Source of the DNA: Paraburkholderia franconis
GTDB lineage: Bacteria > Pseudomonadota > Gammaproteobacteria > Burkholderiales > Burkholderiaceae
Length of the DNA: 64,000 bases
Direction of reading: 5' to 3'
Assembly (NCBI RefSeq): GCF_009362735.1
Contig: NZ_WHNP01000014.1
Span: 300 to 64,299 of the forward strand
In this document: positions 35,128-44,108 of the stretch, one piece after another
How the letters are laid out: every line of letters begins with the position of its first letter
Position numbering within the stretch: the first letter of the stretch is position 1
Program-made: the position numbers and the translations under genes
The notes under the pieces: generated by a model
Told to the model about the DNA's origin: nothing
Databases searched by the model: none
The model's input: only the letters and a program-made list of their open reading frames with translations

Positions 35128-36549
35128 TTATTGCGCGTGGGCTTGAGCTTTCGTCGCTTGTCTCTGCGCGCGTTGCGTTTGCGCGACTTGTGCTTGCGCT
35201 TCGTGCGTAGCGCGCGCGGCACCGAACGCACTCACCTGGTACGACGCGCCGAACAGCGCCTTCAGGCGGTCTGTCCAGCCTGCCTTCGCATCGGCGGCGG
35301 CGCCGCTCAGCTCGACGCGCGTGCCGCCGATCTTCATCTCGGCGCCCGGCGTCTGCATCAACGGCAACAGCGCGTCGACGTGCGCGAGCCAGTCGGCGGC
35401 CTTCGTGTTGTTGTTGTCGTCGACGGTGATATCGGCGTTGAAATTGCCCGCGCCGAATCTCGCCGTCAGCGCGTTCAACAGAACGGATTTCTCCGCGACG
35501 TTCTGCACGGTTGCGGTAATCGTCGGCTTGCCGTGCTTGTCGACGGCGACGATCAGTCGCGAATCCTTCACCGCCGCGGATGCCTGTGGCTCGATCCTGC
35601 CCGTCGTGCTCGCCGCGTCATCCGGCCGCGCTTCCGATGCGGACTGTGCTGCCACATCCGGCGTGTCGGCGGAAGGGCCTGCCGTGATCGTTGGAGCCGT
35701 TGCTGCGACGGCATTGCGGCCGAGGAAATTCACCGCCGACGGGCAGTAAGCCAGCGCGACCCACGTCAGCATCGCGGCCACCGCGCCGAGCAACGCCGAC
35801 AAGGCTACTACGCCGAACCAGTGCTTCGCCTTCGGGCCGCCATAGCGCACTTCGCGCACCGTCTGCGCCGCCGGCGCGGCAGCCGCCGCAGACGCGGACG
35901 GCGCCGGTTCGGCAGCATCGCGAGCTGGCGCAGGTGCCGCAGCCGGACGCTCGAAATGCGCCGACACCGCGCGCACGTGCAAGCCGACGGCGTTCACGAA
36001 CGCGGACGCGCTACCCAGCCCGAGCACGGTCGTCAGACCGTCGTTCAGATGAGGCGCGATGGCCGGCAACTGCTGGCCGAGCAGCGTCGGCAGCTGACCG
36101 ATATTGCCCTGCTGAGCCAGAAGATGACGCTTCAGCACGCCCATCAGGATGCTGCCCGCAATGCCCGTCACCGCGTGCGTCGCGTGCGCGGGCACGCCCG
36201 TTTGCATCGACACGGCATCGCTCAGACCGTCGATGCGGCGCTCGAACGTATGTTCGAGCAACTGCCGTCCCGTCGACGACAGCTGCGTGACGCCCGTCGT
36301 GCTCGCGAAGATGCGCGGCAACTGCTCGCCGATGTCCGCATTGACTTCCTGGCCGAGAATCGTCGCGAACAGCGCGCGTGCGCCGTCGAGCGTCGCGCAC
36401 CTGTTCAGGAGACCTGCAACGAGCGCCGGCGAGGCCGCATTCACGACTTTCGCCGTCGCCTCCGGCGGCAACCCGAGGCAGTTCGACAGTTGCCGAACCA
36501 CCGCTTCCGGCAACGCCGACCGGATCAGTTCAATCACATTGACACTCAT
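35128..36549 (-). CDS. DUF937-domain membrane protein with periplasmic C-terminal domain
   Basis: A 473-residue protein of unknown function. Residues ~1-190 form a helical DUF937 domain (start MSVNVIELIRSALPEAVVRQ). An Ala/Pro linker follows, then one transmembrane helix (FGVVALSALLGAVAAMLTWV) near 240-265 and a second low-complexity linker. A folded segment near 330-430 has TITATVQNVAEKSVLLNAL and ADITVDDNNNTKAADWLAHV, resembling the BON-like domain that precedes OmpA domains in some Burkholderia proteins. No OmpA peptidoglycan-binding motif is present. The tail is Gln/Ala/Lys-rich. It stands alone, with a terminator behind it. Confidence 0.7.
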   Translation of the reverse strand: MSVNVIELIRSALPEAVVRQLSNCLGLPPEATAKVVNAASPALVAGLLNRCATLDGARALFATILGQEVNADIGEQLPRIFASTTGVTQLSSTGRQLLEHTFERRIDGLSDAVSMQTGVPAHATHAVTGIAGSILMGVLKRHLLAQQGNIGQLPTLLGQQLPAIAPHLNDGLTTVLGLGSASAFVNAVGLHVRAVSAHFERPAAAPAPARDAAEPAPSASAAAAAPAAQTVREVRYGGPKAKHWFGVVALSALLGAVAAMLTWVALAYCPSAVNFLGRNAVAATAPTITAGPSADTPDVAAQSASEARPDDAASTTGRIEPQASAAVKDSRLIVAVDKHGKPTITATVQNVAEKSVLLNALTARFGAGNFNADITVDDNNNTKAADWLAHVDALLPLMQTPGAEMKIGGTRVELSGAAADAKAGWTDRLKALFGASYQVSAFGAARATHEAQAQVAQTQRAQRQATKAQAHAQ

Positions 36550-36670
36550 CGATTCGTTTCCCTGAATTTCGAGCGCGCGGCCACATGCGCTTCATTGGGG
36601 CGCGATTATAGGAGCGGGAAAATCTCAGAAATGAAGCGACGACTGAATTTTGAGCTTTATCGGACTAATC

Positions 36671-37475
36671 CTATTTAGCTGCTGCGCCAGCGGGTTCATC
36701 CGCGATAACGGACGACGCGCTCTCGCCGCGCGTGGCCGCGATGAAATCGGCGGCGCGCTCTCCGATCATCACCGTCAGCGCGTTCGTGTTGCCGCCGATC
36801 AGCGTCGGCATCACCGATGCGTCGACCACGCGCAGGCCCGTCACGGCACGCACGCGCAATTGCGCATCGACGACGGCGCGTTCGTGATAGATCGTGTCGG
36901 CATGCTCGGCGATCGTCGCACGCAGTTCGGCATCCGTCTGACCGGGACGCGTGTAGAGCTCGCGGCCGCCGCACAGCGCCAACGACGGCGCGTCGAGAAT
37001 GCGCCGCGACAGATGCACGCCTTCGACGAGCAGATCGAGATCGCGCGGATCGCTGAGAAACGCCGGATCGATGACGGGCGTGACACGCGCATCGCTCGCG
37101 AGTGTGATCGAGCCACGGCTATGCGGACGCAGTACGCAGACATGCAGCGAATAGCCGTGTCCCCAGTGCATGTGGCGGTTGTGATCGTCGACGAGCGTGG
37201 TGCAGAAGTGCAGTTGCAGATCGGGCCGGTCGAGCGTCGGCCGGCTCTTCAGAAGGCCGCCCGCTTCCGCGACGTTGCTCGTCAGCATGCCGCGCCCGCT
37301 TCACAGACACGAGACGAAGCCCGGCACCATCTTCGCGAAGCCACGCAACGAGTAGCCCGGTGTGCGGGCCGGCCTCGATGAGCGCCATCGTCGCATCGGG
37401 ACAGCGCTCCGCAAGACGGCCCGCGAGCGAACAGCCGCCCGAGCCTGCGCCGACGATCACGTAGTCGTATTGCAT
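36671..37475 (-). pseudogene. Decayed GMC-family oxidoreductase (FAD-dependent)
   Basis: The first ~40 codons (from 37475) encode the FAD-binding start YDYVIVGAGSGGCSLAGRLA, with ALIEAGPHTG after it. The frame then runs into unrelated sequence. The C-terminal part resumes in another frame at about 37300 (GMLTSNVAEAGG) and continues through RGSITLASDARVTPVIDPAF to VVDASVMPTLIGGNTNALTV, the GMC signature end. A TGA stands just before GMLTSNV in that frame. Intact enzymes have ~530 residues, so ~250 central residues are deleted and the junction is out of frame. It once probably encoded a choline-dehydrogenase-like alcohol dehydrogenase, matching the neighbouring aldehyde dehydrogenase. Confidence 0.85.
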
Positions 37476-37787
37476 CCGCTCCTCCTCTGCTCACGCCGCG
37501 CGGCGTTGCCGGTGGCATCTGTCTCGTGCACACTTGTCTACGTGTGTTGACTGCGCATTGTAGGGAGCGAGGGCCGTTCGCGGCGCATCGATGACAGAGC
37601 GATCCCTCTAAACGGAACGCGCATCGGCCCCCTATGATGAAAGCTTCCGTCCGCGCAAAGCCGCGCGCCCGGACATCGTTCTAACACGGTCTTTCGCGCG
37701 CCGCTGTCCGTACACATGGCTTGCGCGCTCCAATCAAACAGCGCCTCGAAAAATGAACGGCGCGCGTCCGTCAAACGGAGACATGCG
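37476..37787. other. Intergenic region before the acyl-CoA dehydrogenase gene
   Basis: These 312 bases separate the divergent GMC remnant and the acyl-CoA dehydrogenase gene. The plus frame is open from 37716, but the stretch before 37788 has no family resemblance. A TACAAT on the minus strand near 37556 could be the old promoter of the decayed gene. No other structure was recognised. Confidence 0.5.
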
Positions 37788-39461
37788 ATGGAACGGTTCG
37801 GCCCCGGCAAGACGCACGACGTGACCAATCAGGTCCCGCCGCTCGCGAACTACAACCTGTTTTCGAGCGATGCCGCACTCGCCGCCGCCGTCGATCGCGA
37901 AGGCGCGGCGTGGCATCGCGATGCGCTCGCGCGCGACGGCGCCGCGCTGACGACACCCGATGTGCTCGCGCTCGCCGATCTCGCGAACCGTCATACGCCC
38001 GAGCTTGCGACCTTCAACCCGCGCGGCGAACGGATCGACGCGCTCGAGTTTCATCCCGCGTGGCACACGCTGCTCAGTCTGCTGCGTCGCGAGGGCCTGC
38101 AAGCGTTGCCGTTTTCCGATCCGCAGCGAGGCGCAATGGTTGCGCGCTGCGCGGGCTATTTCCTGCATGCGCAACTGGAATCCGGCTCACTCTGTCCGCT
38201 GACGATGACGTTCGCGAGCATCCCCGTATTGCAACGCGAGCCCGCACTGTTCGACACGCTGCGCGACAAGCTCTATTCCCGCGAACACGATGCGCGCGAC
38301 GCGCCGCTCGATCAGAAGACTTCGATGATGGTCGGCATGGGCATGACCGAAAAGCAAGGCGGATCGGATGTGCGCAGCAACCAGACACAAGCGTTCGCGG
38401 CGAACGGCGGCGGACGCGGCGCGGCGTATCGGCTCGTCGGCCACAAATGGTTTTTCTCCGCGCCGCAGTGCGATGCGCATCTCGTGCTCGCGCGCACCGG
38501 CGATCAAGCAGGCCTTTCGTGCTTCTTCGTGCCGCGCTTCGCACCCGACGGCAGCAAGAACGCGGTGCACATCCAGCGTCTGAAGGACAAGCTCGGCAAC
38601 CGCTCGAACGCAAGCAGCGAAGTCGAGTTCTTCGACGCCTACGGCCTCATGATCGGCGACGAAGGACGCGGCGTGCCGACCATCATCGAAATGGCGAACT
38701 ACACGCGGCTCGACTGCGTGATCGGCAGCGCGGCATTGATGCGCGCCGCGCTCGTGCAGGCGGTCCATCACACGCGCCATCGCAGCGCGTTCGGCAAGCA
38801 TCTCGTCGATCAACCTCTGATGCGCAACGTGCTCGCCGATCTCGCGCTCGAATCGGAGGCGGCGACGGTGCTGTTCATGCGCCTCGCGCGCGCATTCGAA
38901 GACACTGCGAACGCGCCCGAAGAACGCGCGTGGCGGCGGCTCGTGACGCCCGCCGCGAAGTACTGGGTCTGCAAGCGCACGCTCGAATTCACGGGCGAAG
39001 CGATGGAGGTGTGGGGCGGCAACGGCTACGTCGAAGAAGGACCGATGGCGCGCTTCTATCGCGAGGCGCCTGTGAATTCGATCTGGGAAGGCTCAGGCAA
39101 CGTGATGTGCCTCGATGTGCTGCGCGCGATGGAGCGCGAACCCGACGCGGCGCAAGCCTTGCTGGCCGCGTGGCGCAAAGAGGCGCATGCGCATCCGGCG
39201 CTGAACGCGGCGATCGAACGGCTGATGAGCGCGCTGACGTCGGCGCCCGAAGCGCGCGAGGCGTCCGCGCGCCGCATCGCGCAGCAGATCGTGCTGATCG
39301 CGCAGGCTGTGTTGCTCGCGCAACATGCGCCGTCGTTCGTCGCCGATGCCTTCATCGCGACGCGGCTCGGTGAGGGCTGCGGAGAGAGCGGCCGCGTATA
39401 TGGCACGCTGCCGTCCGCGTTCGATCATGCGGCGATCGTCGATCGCGGTTTCGCGGGCTGA
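37788..39461 (+). CDS. AidB-like acyl-CoA dehydrogenase
   Basis: A 557-residue flavoprotein of the AidB/isovaleryl-CoA dehydrogenase branch. It shows NQVPPLANYNLFSSDAAL at the start (an N-terminal adaptation typical of AidB). The FAD/substrate loop MGMTEKQGGSDVRSNQTQA, VGHKWFFSAPQCDAHLVLAR and the C-terminal GGNGYVEEGPMARFYREAPV with NSIWEGSGNV follow. AidB proteins are linked to the response to alkylating damage, though the enzymatic role is uncertain. The start at 37788 has GGAG seven bases upstream. An upstream frame to 37716 is unsupported. It precedes the aldehyde dehydrogenase gene by 46 bases. Confidence 0.9.
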   Translation: MERFGPGKTHDVTNQVPPLANYNLFSSDAALAAAVDREGAAWHRDALARDGAALTTPDVLALADLANRHTPELATFNPRGERIDALEFHPAWHTLLSLLRREGLQALPFSDPQRGAMVARCAGYFLHAQLESGSLCPLTMTFASIPVLQREPALFDTLRDKLYSREHDARDAPLDQKTSMMVGMGMTEKQGGSDVRSNQTQAFAANGGGRGAAYRLVGHKWFFSAPQCDAHLVLARTGDQAGLSCFFVPRFAPDGSKNAVHIQRLKDKLGNRSNASSEVEFFDAYGLMIGDEGRGVPTIIEMANYTRLDCVIGSAALMRAALVQAVHHTRHRSAFGKHLVDQPLMRNVLADLALESEAATVLFMRLARAFEDTANAPEERAWRRLVTPAAKYWVCKRTLEFTGEAMEVWGGNGYVEEGPMARFYREAPVNSIWEGSGNVMCLDVLRAMEREPDAAQALLAAWRKEAHAHPALNAAIERLMSALTSAPEAREASARRIAQQIVLIAQAVLLAQHAPSFVADAFIATRLGEGCGESGRVYGTLPSAFDHAAIVDRGFAG

Positions 39462-39507
39462 CTGCGCGGCACGACGCGCGAGACGAAGAACAACACAGAG
39501 AGGAACG

Positions 39508-40926
39508 ATGAAAAACGACCTGCCGGAAATCGCAGCACTCGAAGGTCTGTTGCGCGAACAACGGGCCGCGTATCTGCGCGCACCGTATCCGTCGTGGGAT
39601 CAGCGTGCCGCGCATCTGAAGGCGTTGCGCGATGTGCTGCTCGACAATCGCGATGCACTCGCGGACGCAATGAATGCCGACTTCGGCAATCGCGCGAAAG
39701 AAGAAATCCTGCTGGCCGAGTTTCTGCTCGTGAAAGAGGAGATCGACGGCGCGCTGCGTAACGGCAAACGCTGGATGACAGCGCAGCGGCGGGCGACGAA
39801 CAAATGGCTGTTGCCCGCGCGCGCGAAGATCGTGCCGCAGCCGCTCGGCGTGGTGGGGATCATCGTGCCCTGGAACTATCCGGTGCTGCTTGCAGCCGGT
39901 CCGCTGATCAGCGCGCTCACGGCGGGCAATCGCGCGATCGTCAAGATGTCGGAGCTGACGCCGCGCACGTCGATGCTCTTCGAACAGCTGATCGCGCAGA
40001 CCTTCGCGCGCGATCACATCGCCGTGGTCAATGGCGATGCAAAGCTTGCCGCCGCGTTCAGCGCGCAGCCGTTCGATCATCTGCTGTTCACCGGCTCGAC
40101 GAAGGTCGGTCATGATGTGATGCGCGCCGCCGCCGGGCATCTGACGCCCGTGACGCTGGAACTCGGCGGCAAGTCGCCTGCGATCGTCGGGCCGAACGCG
40201 CGCTTCGCCTATGCCGTCGACAGCATCGTTGCGGGCAAGACGCTCAACGCCGGGCAGACCTGCATCGCGCCGGACTACGTGCTCGTGCCGCGCGGCAAGG
40301 AACAGGCGTTCATCGAACGGGCGCGCGTGCGCATGGCGCGCCTGTATCCGGACTTCGCGCGCAACTGCGATTACACGTCGATCATTTCGCCGCGCCATTT
40401 CGCGCGGCTGCAACGTCTCGCCGACGAAGCGCGCGAACAGGGCGCGCAACTGCACGCGCTCACCGATTCGACGCCCGATGCCAACGCGCGCCGCTTTCCG
40501 CTCGTCGTCGTGACTCAGGCACCCGATGCGTCCACGCTGATGAAGGAAGAGATTTTCGGGCCGCTGCTGCCCGTCGTTCCGTACGATTCGATCGACGATG
40601 CGATTCGCTATGTCAACGCGCGGCCGCGTCCGCTGTCGCTGTACCTGTACGAAGAGGACAAGGCCACGATTACGCGCGTCACGCACGAGACGATCGCGGG
40701 CGGCATGTCCGTCAACGAGACGCTGATGCACCTCGCTTGCGAGAGCCTGCCGTTCGGCGGCGTCGGCGCGAGCGGCATGGGCGCGTATCACGGATATGAG
40801 GGCTTCGTCACGTTCTCGAAGATGAAGCCGGTTTTCACGCAGGCACGCTTCAATGGGCGCGGATTGATCGCGCCGCCATACGGCAAGCGCGTGCGGGCGC
40901 TGCTTGCGTTGATGATGCGGCACTGA
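39508..40926 (+). CDS. Aldehyde dehydrogenase, coniferyl aldehyde dehydrogenase type
   Basis: A 472-residue NAD(P)-dependent aldehyde dehydrogenase. Motifs: VVGIIVPWNYPVLLAAGPLI, LFTGSTKVGHDVMRAAAGHL, the catalytic-Glu region VTLELGGKSPAIVG, the catalytic Cys in NAGQTCIAPDYVLVP and EEIFGPLLPVVPYDS. The short length and C-terminal FSKMKPVFTQARFNG match the class 3-like/coniferyl aldehyde group (CalB). The frame extends back to 39325 inside the previous gene; ATG 39508 with AGAGAGG upstream is the start. The decayed GMC oxidoreductase nearby may have been its partner alcohol dehydrogenase. Confidence 0.92.
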   Translation: MKNDLPEIAALEGLLREQRAAYLRAPYPSWDQRAAHLKALRDVLLDNRDALADAMNADFGNRAKEEILLAEFLLVKEEIDGALRNGKRWMTAQRRATNKWLLPARAKIVPQPLGVVGIIVPWNYPVLLAAGPLISALTAGNRAIVKMSELTPRTSMLFEQLIAQTFARDHIAVVNGDAKLAAAFSAQPFDHLLFTGSTKVGHDVMRAAAGHLTPVTLELGGKSPAIVGPNARFAYAVDSIVAGKTLNAGQTCIAPDYVLVPRGKEQAFIERARVRMARLYPDFARNCDYTSIISPRHFARLQRLADEAREQGAQLHALTDSTPDANARRFPLVVVTQAPDASTLMKEEIFGPLLPVVPYDSIDDAIRYVNARPRPLSLYLYEEDKATITRVTHETIAGGMSVNETLMHLACESLPFGGVGASGMGAYHGYEGFVTFSKMKPVFTQARFNGRGLIAPPYGKRVRALLALMMRH

Positions 40927-40957
40927 GGCCCGGTCGTGCCGCTGTGTTCTTTGGCGG

Positions 40958-41290
40958 CTACCGCGCCGCTTCCGATGGCGGCGTCGTGGAAACGACAAGT
41001 TCGGTGGACGGCGCGTCGTCGGCCGCGCCGCTTTCGAGCCGATGCAGCCACGCCAGCAGCTCCGCAACGGCCTGATACAACGGCGGCGGAATGCGCGAGT
41101 TGAGATCGACCTGCATCAGCAGCGACACCATCTCCGGTGCTTCGTGCACGTACAGGCCCGCTTCCTTCGCGCGCTGCACGATCATGTCGGCGACGAGCCC
41201 GTAGCCCTTCGCGACGACGCGCGGCGCCTCGTCATGACCGTGCGAATCGTAGACCAGCGCCGCCGCGCTCCTGCGATGGGTGCGGCTCAT
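40958..41290 (-). CDS. FlhB C-terminal-domain-like protein
   Basis: A 110-residue protein resembling the cytoplasmic domain of the export switch protein FlhB: AAALVYDSHGHDEAPRVVAK, GLVADMIVQRAKEAGLYV, and EAPEMVSLLMQVDLNSRIPP. It has no membrane part and no NPTH cleavage motif (SRTHRRSA instead). Such stand-alone FlhB-like proteins (FhlX/YlqH type) occur in several flagellated bacteria. It overlaps the stop of the FliK-like gene by four bases (ATGA). That couples an FlhB-like and a FliK-like protein, the two proteins that interact to switch export specificity. Confidence 0.85.
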   Translation of the reverse strand: MSRTHRRSAAALVYDSHGHDEAPRVVAKGYGLVADMIVQRAKEAGLYVHEAPEMVSLLMQVDLNSRIPPPLYQAVAELLAWLHRLESGAADDAPSTELVVSTTPPSEAAR

Positions 41291-42678
41291 TGCAGGTCCC
41301 AGTCGAAGTTGTCGGCGGCGGCGTCGTGCGAATGCGGCTTGCCCGCCGGCGCATCCGCCGACCTCGCATACGCCGACGCCGCAGCGGCCGCCGCAGCCGC
41401 ACCGCCCGCAAGCGCATTCCCGCCGATCTCACGGATCGACAGCCCGCTCAGCTCGATGCCCGCCTGCGCGAGCCGCTGCCGGAACGCGTCGCCCTGCGCC
41501 GACAGACGCGCCGCGCCGCCCGGGCTCGCGAGCACGCGCGCGACGAGCCGCGTGCCCGTGAGCGTGAGTTCGGCGTCGACAGTGCCGAGCGTCGGCAGCG
41601 ACAGCGTGAGGCGCGTACGCCACGGATACTCGTCGTCGGCGGAAGAAGCGCCGCTGCCGCCGCGCCGCCATTCGTCACCTTCCTGCTCGATCGTCCAGTC
41701 GAGCCGCGCGCCGGGCCATGCCTCGCCCGTCCAGCGGAACTGTCCCGTCGCGAGCAGATCGAGCTGCTGGCGCACGAGCGGAATCGTCGCGGGATGCAGC
41801 GCCGCGGCCATCGACTGCGGCTGACGCCCGTTGCTGTCGTCGATGCCCGCCGCGTTGGCCGAAGCCGCATGCGGCGCCGCGTGCTCGTCCGTCATGTCGA
41901 TGATGTCGTGCGTCGCCATGTCGAACGTCGTGAAGCGCGCCGACTGCGCATGCGGACCGTCGGGCGCGCCGCGCGCAGCGAAATTCGCCGAAGCCGCTGC
42001 GCCCGAACCCGCGCCGCTCGCCAGATGGCCTTGCGTCCACGACAACGGATCGTCGGCGTCGTGGCTCCAGTCGAGCGGCAACTGCGACGCCATGTCGGCG
42101 AGATGATTCTGCGGCTCGGCGGCGAGCGATTCGACGGGCCTCTGCCCCGAAAGCCACTGTGCGAGATGCGATTCGTAGAAGAGCCCGCTTTCGTCGACGG
42201 TGCGCCTGAGCGCCGCCGCGAGTTCGGCGACGGGCACAGGCGCCGCGACGACATTCGATGCCGCGTTCGATCCCTGCGCCGCGTTCGCGCCGTTCGCGCC
42301 CTGCGATGCCGCCGGATTCCCCGCCGCGTTCGCCGCAGCGGAAGCGCCCGATGTCCCCGTCACCGCATCGAACAACGGCAATGGCGCGACATCGATAGCG
42401 GGCGCGGCGGGCCACACGGGCACCTGCCCGACGAGCGCGGGCGTCGCCTCGCCGCCCGAGCGCGTGATGGAGTCGAGCGTCAGCGCGACGGCGGACAATG
42501 CCGTCTGCGCGGAAGCGGGCAAAGGCGCGGGCGTGGCCGCAACGGACGTAGGAGGTGTTCTGACGTTGAGCGACGCGTCCGCCTGCGAGGCCGTCGCACC
42601 GGCACGCGCGCCGACGGAAAGGAGGCTGTCGATGCGGCTAGCCAGCAGCGTTGCCACCGTCGAGTCGATTCCGTTCAT
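41287..42678 (-). CDS. Second FliK-like hook-length control family protein
   Basis: A 463-residue protein, Ala-rich and low-complexity in its first ~300 residues. Its folded C-terminal part shows the FliK C-terminal pattern (TRLTLSLPTLGTVDAELTLT, then LVARVLASPG and FRQRLAQAGIELSGLSI). The classical fliK lies 7 kb away in the main operon, so this is a second, divergent family member. It is translationally coupled to the FlhB-like gene. It starts 98 bases downstream of the fliT stop. Its role in flagellar length control or another function is not known. Confidence 0.75.
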   Translation of the reverse strand: MNGIDSTVATLLASRIDSLLSVGARAGATASQADASLNVRTPPTSVAATPAPLPASAQTALSAVALTLDSITRSGGEATPALVGQVPVWPAAPAIDVAPLPLFDAVTGTSGASAAANAAGNPAASQGANGANAAQGSNAASNVVAAPVPVAELAAALRRTVDESGLFYESHLAQWLSGQRPVESLAAEPQNHLADMASQLPLDWSHDADDPLSWTQGHLASGAGSGAAASANFAARGAPDGPHAQSARFTTFDMATHDIIDMTDEHAAPHAASANAAGIDDSNGRQPQSMAAALHPATIPLVRQQLDLLATGQFRWTGEAWPGARLDWTIEQEGDEWRRGGSGASSADDEYPWRTRLTLSLPTLGTVDAELTLTGTRLVARVLASPGGAARLSAQGDAFRQRLAQAGIELSGLSIREIGGNALAGGAAAAAAAASAYARSADAPAGKPHSHDAAADNFDWDLQ

Positions 42679-42776
42679 GCCCGCTTCCTTTCGCGTCTTG
42701 ACGATGCGCGGCCGCTAGCGGCGCGTGCGCCCATGCGGCTCATGTTGGACCGTGTTACTGGACCGGAAAAAAGCGC

Positions 42777-43106
42777 TCAGCGCGCCTGGTAGAGTTCCTT
42801 CAATACGATCGCGGGACGGCCCGGCGCAAAGAGCGCCTGCAGCTTCGCCATGCGCGGGTTCGCCAGATCGCGGACCGTTGCGTCGTTCGCGAGGATCTGG
42901 CGGATCAGATCGAACTTGCGCGCGCGGTCGTCCTCGGACAGCCGCACGGACGTCTCCGCGTTCTTCAGCGCGTCGACGAGATGACGGTAGTCGTCCTGCA
43001 ACAGGACGAGATCGTTCCACGCCGCGTTTCGCGCTGCCATCACCATCTGCACCGAAATCACTGCAATTGCCTCGTAGCGGGCAAGATATTCTTCGTTCGA
43101 ATTCAT
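42777..43106 (-). CDS. fliT: Flagellar export chaperone FliT
   Basis: A 109-residue helical protein starting MNSNEEYLARYEAIAVISVQ and continuing with LVLLQDDYRHLVDALKNAE. FliT-type proteins bind the filament cap protein FliD and, in enterics, FlhDC. Identification rests on size, helical character and position directly after fliS, with which it shares an ATGA overlap. Similarity is weak, as usual for FliT. Confidence 0.8.
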   Translation of the reverse strand: MNSNEEYLARYEAIAVISVQMVMAARNAAWNDLVLLQDDYRHLVDALKNAETSVRLSEDDRARKFDLIRQILANDATVRDLANPRMAKLQALFAPGRPAIVLKELYQAR

Positions 43107-43537
43107 CTCATGCTTTCCGCGGACGACTGCGTCGCCATCCGCGCGATCTCCGGCGCGATTCCGAGCCAGGCTTCCTCGAGTGTCGCCAGCAAGCCGTCGA
43201 CCTCGACGAGCATTGCTTCGCTTTGCTTGATGTTCGCCTCGAGCAGTCGCCGCGTCATGTACGAATAGAGCGCATCCAGACGACTCGCGATTTCTCCGCC
43301 GGCTTCCAGGTTGAGCGCCTGCTGCAATCCCTCGCTGATGATCCTGATCGCCTTGGTGATCGCCTGCCCACGCCCCGGAATGTCGCCCTGCTGCAGATGC
43401 ATGCGGGCCTGCGCGATTGCCTGACGCGCGCCCTGGTACAGCATCACGATCAGACGGTGCGGGCTCGCGCCCATCGCTCCTGTCTCCAGGCCGACGCGAG
43501 CGTAGGCGTTGGCTCCAGAGTGTCCCGGGGAAAACAT
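43103..43537 (-). CDS. fliS: Flagellin export chaperone FliS
   Basis: A 144-residue four-helix protein with the FliS pattern ANAYARVGLETGAMGASPHRL, then IVMLYQGARQAIAQARMHLQ, ITKAIRIISEGLQQALNLEA and SRLDALYSYMTRRLLEAN. It binds flagellin in the cytosol and delivers it to the export gate. The start at 43537 has GGAGG-like bases upstream. A sigma-28 promoter match lies 111 bases before it, fitting late expression with fliT. Confidence 0.95.
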   Translation of the reverse strand: MFSPGHSGANAYARVGLETGAMGASPHRLIVMLYQGARQAIAQARMHLQQGDIPGRGQAITKAIRIISEGLQQALNLEAGGEIASRLDALYSYMTRRLLEANIKQSEAMLVEVDGLLATLEEAWLGIAPEIARMATQSSAESMR

Positions 43538-43647
43538 CGGCGCTCCTCCTGTATTGCAGATGACGATCGATACGACAGCGGCAGGCTTGCCGGGAAACGC
43601 GCTGCATCGGCGTGCAACCCGGCAACCGGTCAGCCCTTGTACCAAGG

Positions 43648-43674
43648 TTATCGGATCGTACGAATAAAGCTTTA
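43648..43674 (-). promoter_or_regulatory. Sigma-28 (FliA) promoter of fliST
   Basis: On the minus strand TAAA (43674-43671), exactly 15 bases, then TCCGATAA (43655-43648). The consensus is TAAA-N15-GCCGATAA, so 11 of 12 fixed positions match. It lies in the fliS-fliE gap and points to fliS. Confidence 0.8.
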
Positions 43675-43772
43675 GGCCGCCGAAAGGAAGTGTCAGAAAC
43701 GGGAGGCAGCCCGGCGGGGCGCCTGCGTGCCGTCGCGCGGCAGCACGGTGGCTGCCGGCCGCGAGCGCCGCT

Positions 43773-44108
43773 TCAGACGGTCATCTGCATGATCTCGTTG
43801 TAGGCCGACACGAGCTTGTTGCGCACCTGCAGGCCGAACTGGAAGCCGACGTTGGCCTTCTGCATGTCCACCATCACGTCGTTCAGCGACACGTTCGGCG
43901 CGCCGATCTCAAATGCATGAGCCTCGCCGACTGCGTTCTGCTGGTCGTTGCTGATCTTGTCGATCGAGGCCTTCAGGGCCGACGCGAAGCCGCCCGCCGT
44001 GGCCGCGCCGGAACCGTTCGCGGCGGGCGCGCTGCCGCCCGCGGCCTGGGCGGCCATCGACTGCATCTGCTGCAACGCCGACGTGAGCGGATTGATAGGC
44101 ACCGTCAT
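43773..44108 (-). CDS. fliE: Flagellar hook-basal body complex protein FliE
   Basis: FliE joins the MS ring to the rod and is an early export substrate. The 111-residue protein has the C-terminal signature SLNDVMVDMQKANVGFQFGL, then RNKLVSAYNEIMQMTV. The N-terminal half is Ala/Gly-rich. It is divergent from fliF across a 235-base gap, an arrangement seen in Burkholderia and Ralstonia, instead of heading a fliE-fliF operon. Confidence 0.96.
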   Translation of the reverse strand: MTVPINPLTSALQQMQSMAAQAAGGSAPAANGSGAATAGGFASALKASIDKISNDQQNAVGEAHAFEIGAPNVSLNDVMVDMQKANVGFQFGLQVRNKLVSAYNEIMQMTV

